In this document: positions 6,496 through 7,555 of the stretch, in pieces | How the letters are laid out: each line of letters opens with the position of its first letter | How positions within the stretch are numbered: position 1 is the stretch's first letter | Assembly: GCA_021151685.1 (NCBI GenBank) | Contig: JAGKWS010000149.1 | Span: forward strand, 1-7,555 | Direction of reading: 5' to 3' | Length of the DNA: 7,555 nucleotides | From: Chitinophagaceae bacterium | GTDB lineage: Bacteria > Bacteroidota > Bacteroidia > Chitinophagales > Chitinophagaceae | Made by a program: the position numbers and the translations under genes | The notes under the pieces: generated by a model | Seen by the model: only the letters and a program-made list of their open reading frames with translations | The model's database searches: none | What the model was told of the DNA's origin: nothing

Positions 6496-6921
6496 TTACT
6501 GTTTCACCACAAAGTGGAACGACTGACGGCTCTCGCCTACCGTTATATTCAGCAGATACATACCGTTGGCCATGTTGCCACCCAGCTCTATGCGGGCTCC
6601 CAACTCGCCTCCACGGGTATGCGCTGCACCACGGTATACTACCTGACCCAATACATTCGTTACCTCCAACTGTGCTTCCACATCGGTCTGCACGCCTACC
6701 GTGCCTCGCACCTCAAACACACCTGTATTCGGGTTGGGGTACAAACGAAGGTCTGCGTTGGTAAGTACAGTTGTTTGAATCGCGGTAGCGGGCGTTACGG
6801 TCATGCCCACCGAGTTGATGGTAGTTTTGCCACATGCACCTGTACCTGTTACACGGCACGTTACAGAGTCGCCATTCCGCAGGTTCGCTGTCTTGAACGT
6901 TGACTGTGTAGCTCCGTTCAC
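6496..6921 (-). CDS. C-terminal fragment of surface protein with T9SS type A sorting domain
   Basis: This frame carries the 3' end of the gene that enters at 7555. It opens in phase at VNGATQSTFK, where the nominal first codon is a GTG at 6921 that is almost certainly internal, not a true start. Residues 1-43 are the second half of an Ig/PKD-like repeat (NGDSVTCRVTGTGACG). After a linker comes the T9SS type A sorting domain: LYPNPNTGVFEVRG (60-73), VTNVLGQVVY (87-96), NGMYLLNI (119-126) and the terminal FHFVVKQ. In this family the domain directs outer-membrane translocation by the T9SS and is then removed, with the cargo anchored or released. Upstream the frame is interrupted (see the finding at 6922-6934), so as read here this fragment has no signal peptide and would not be made by itself unless the break is an artefact or is bypassed. 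Confidence 0.8.
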   Translation of the reverse strand: MNGATQSTFKTANLRNGDSVTCRVTGTGACGKTTINSVGMTVTPATAIQTTVLTNADLRLYPNPNTGVFEVRGTVGVQTDVEAQLEVTNVLGQVVYRGAAHTRGGELGARIELGGNMANGMYLLNITVGESRQSFHFVVKQ

Positions 6922-7555
6922 CGGTATCGCCAGTACCCGCTGGTACTACTGTACCGGGGTTCGCTGACACCTCTACCTCTGGTACAAACACAGGGGCTAC
7001 ACTCATTGTAGTGCTGTTGCTCGCTACATCGTTCGTAGTTACACAACCATAGCTGCTAGTCAGGCGGCACAGTACCACATCACCATTGGCCGGTGTGTAG
7101 CTGTACACAGTGTTCGTTGCTCCCGCTACAGGCGCACCATTCAATACCCATGTATACACAGGCGCACTACCACCGTTCACGCCTGCAGCACTGTAGGTTA
7201 CTGCTGTTCCTGCACAGATGTTGTTACCCGAATTAGCTGTTACCACTACCGCCGGGGTCAGGTTCGCACGTACTGTCATTGTCAGCTCGCTGCTTACACT
7301 GCTTACCGATGGGCAAGTCGCATTGCTTGTCAACTTCACACGTACCACATCGCCATCGGCAGGGCTGTAGCTATAGCTGGCTCCTGTACCTGCTACAGCA
7401 CCATTCACACGCCATTCGTACACAGGTGTAGTACCACTATTCACCGCAGTTGCACTATACGTTACTGCTGTACCCGCACATATGCTGCTGCCCTTGTCCG
7501 ATGACAGGCTCACCTCTGGGGTTACCAGCGGAGTTACACTCACCACCGCACTGCC
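6713..7555 (-). CDS. Upstream part of the same T9SS surface protein: tandem Ig/PKD-like repeats, frameshifted
   Basis: The frame is open at the right window edge (GSAVVSVTPLVTPEV...), so the N-terminus lies outside; the GTG at 7546 is internal. It holds two full Ig/PKD-like repeats of 88-91 residues. Each has the pattern ICAGTAVTYSA, VYxWxxNGA, Y(S/T)PA(N/D)GDVVxxxLTS and then a TM(T/S)V strand. A third repeat begins SANPGTVVPAGT and then breaks. From about 6931 leftward the frame gives sequence unlike the family and stops at TGA 6713-6715. The matching continuation lies one base over, in the 6496-6921 frame. Repeats of this kind are common in long Bacteroidota adhesins exported by the T9SS. 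As it stands the product would lack its C-terminal sorting domain, so it would be trapped or degraded. Confidence 0.75.
   Translation of the reverse strand, partial: GSAVVSVTPLVTPEVSLSSDKGSSICAGTAVTYSATAVNSGTTPVYEWRVNGAVAGTGASYSYSPADGDVVRVKLTSNATCPSVSSVSSELTMTVRANLTPAVVVTANSGNNICAGTAVTYSAAGVNGGSAPVYTWVLNGAPVAGATNTVYSYTPANGDVVLCRLTSSYGCVTTNDVASNSTTMSVAPVFVPEVEVSANPGTVVPAGTGDTGERSYTVNVQDSEPAEWRLCNVPCNRYRCMWQNYHQLGGHDRNARYRDSNNCTYQRRPSFVPQPEYRCV
6935..7507 (-). repeat. Tandem Ig/PKD-like coding repeats, period 264-273 bp
   Basis: The codons for the AGT motif lie at 7477, 7213 and 6940 (first base of each Ala codon), so successive units are 264 and 273 bp apart (88 and 91 codons). DNA similarity is visible around the ICAGTAVTY block (plus-strand GTTACTGCTGTNCC at 7197 and 7461) but drops elsewhere. 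The units are therefore related and diverged, not recent perfect copies. The third unit is truncated at the frame break. Confidence 0.7.

Noticed and set aside
6514..6903. 129-residue plus-strand frame
   Set aside because: It is antisense to the T9SS sorting domain, is rich in Cys, His and Tyr, and has no coding signature.
6896..6940. Programmed ribosomal frameshift joining the two parts of the T9SS protein
   Set aside because: I see no slippery heptamer or known +1 signal, and the repeat also lacks about 16 internal residues, so deletion or misassembly explains the break better.

Overview
The window looks like a chromosomal segment of a Bacteroidota bacterium, probably Chitinophagaceae or a close relative. 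The signs are a type IX secretion system (T9SS) type A C-terminal sorting domain, tandem Ig/PKD-like adhesin repeats, a surface protein whose mature end begins SHIVG, a lipoprotein with a flavobacterial-type export signal, TAnnTTTG promoter elements, and A/T-rich start contexts without a clear Shine-Dalgarno. The family-level placement is inferred from protein flavour only.

Layout, left to right. (1) 1-980, minus strand: the N-terminal 326 residues of a large secreted surface protein, whose 3' end lies outside the window. (2) 981-1372: a divergent intergenic region with a good -7 element (TATCTTTG) before the next gene. (3) 1373-2470, plus strand: a 365-residue uncharacterised lipoprotein, closed by an intrinsic terminator. 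(4) 2471-2815: a gene-free convergent spacer with one terminator per side, a small palindrome and a G/T-rich quasi-repeat. (5) 2816-5557, minus strand: sucA, the E1 subunit of 2-oxoglutarate dehydrogenase, intact and apparently monocistronic. (6) 5558-5908: a gene-free leader region with a long-range inverted repeat just upstream of sucA and sequence resembling a decayed mobile-element end. (7) 5909-6400, minus strand: a small exported protein of unknown function. (8) 6496-7555, minus strand: the 3' part of a repeat-rich T9SS-exported surface protein, with a very strong terminator. Its reading frame is broken near 6922-6934, where about 47 bp of one Ig-like repeat seem to be missing.

The genes do not form one pathway. 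sucA is a housekeeping TCA-cycle gene, and the other four products are envelope or secreted proteins. Terminators separate most of the units, so each gene is probably transcribed on its own. I found no CRISPR array, no tRNA or rRNA, no complete insertion sequence and no convincing new multi-gene system. The most informative oddities are the broken adhesin repeat and the structured sucA leader.
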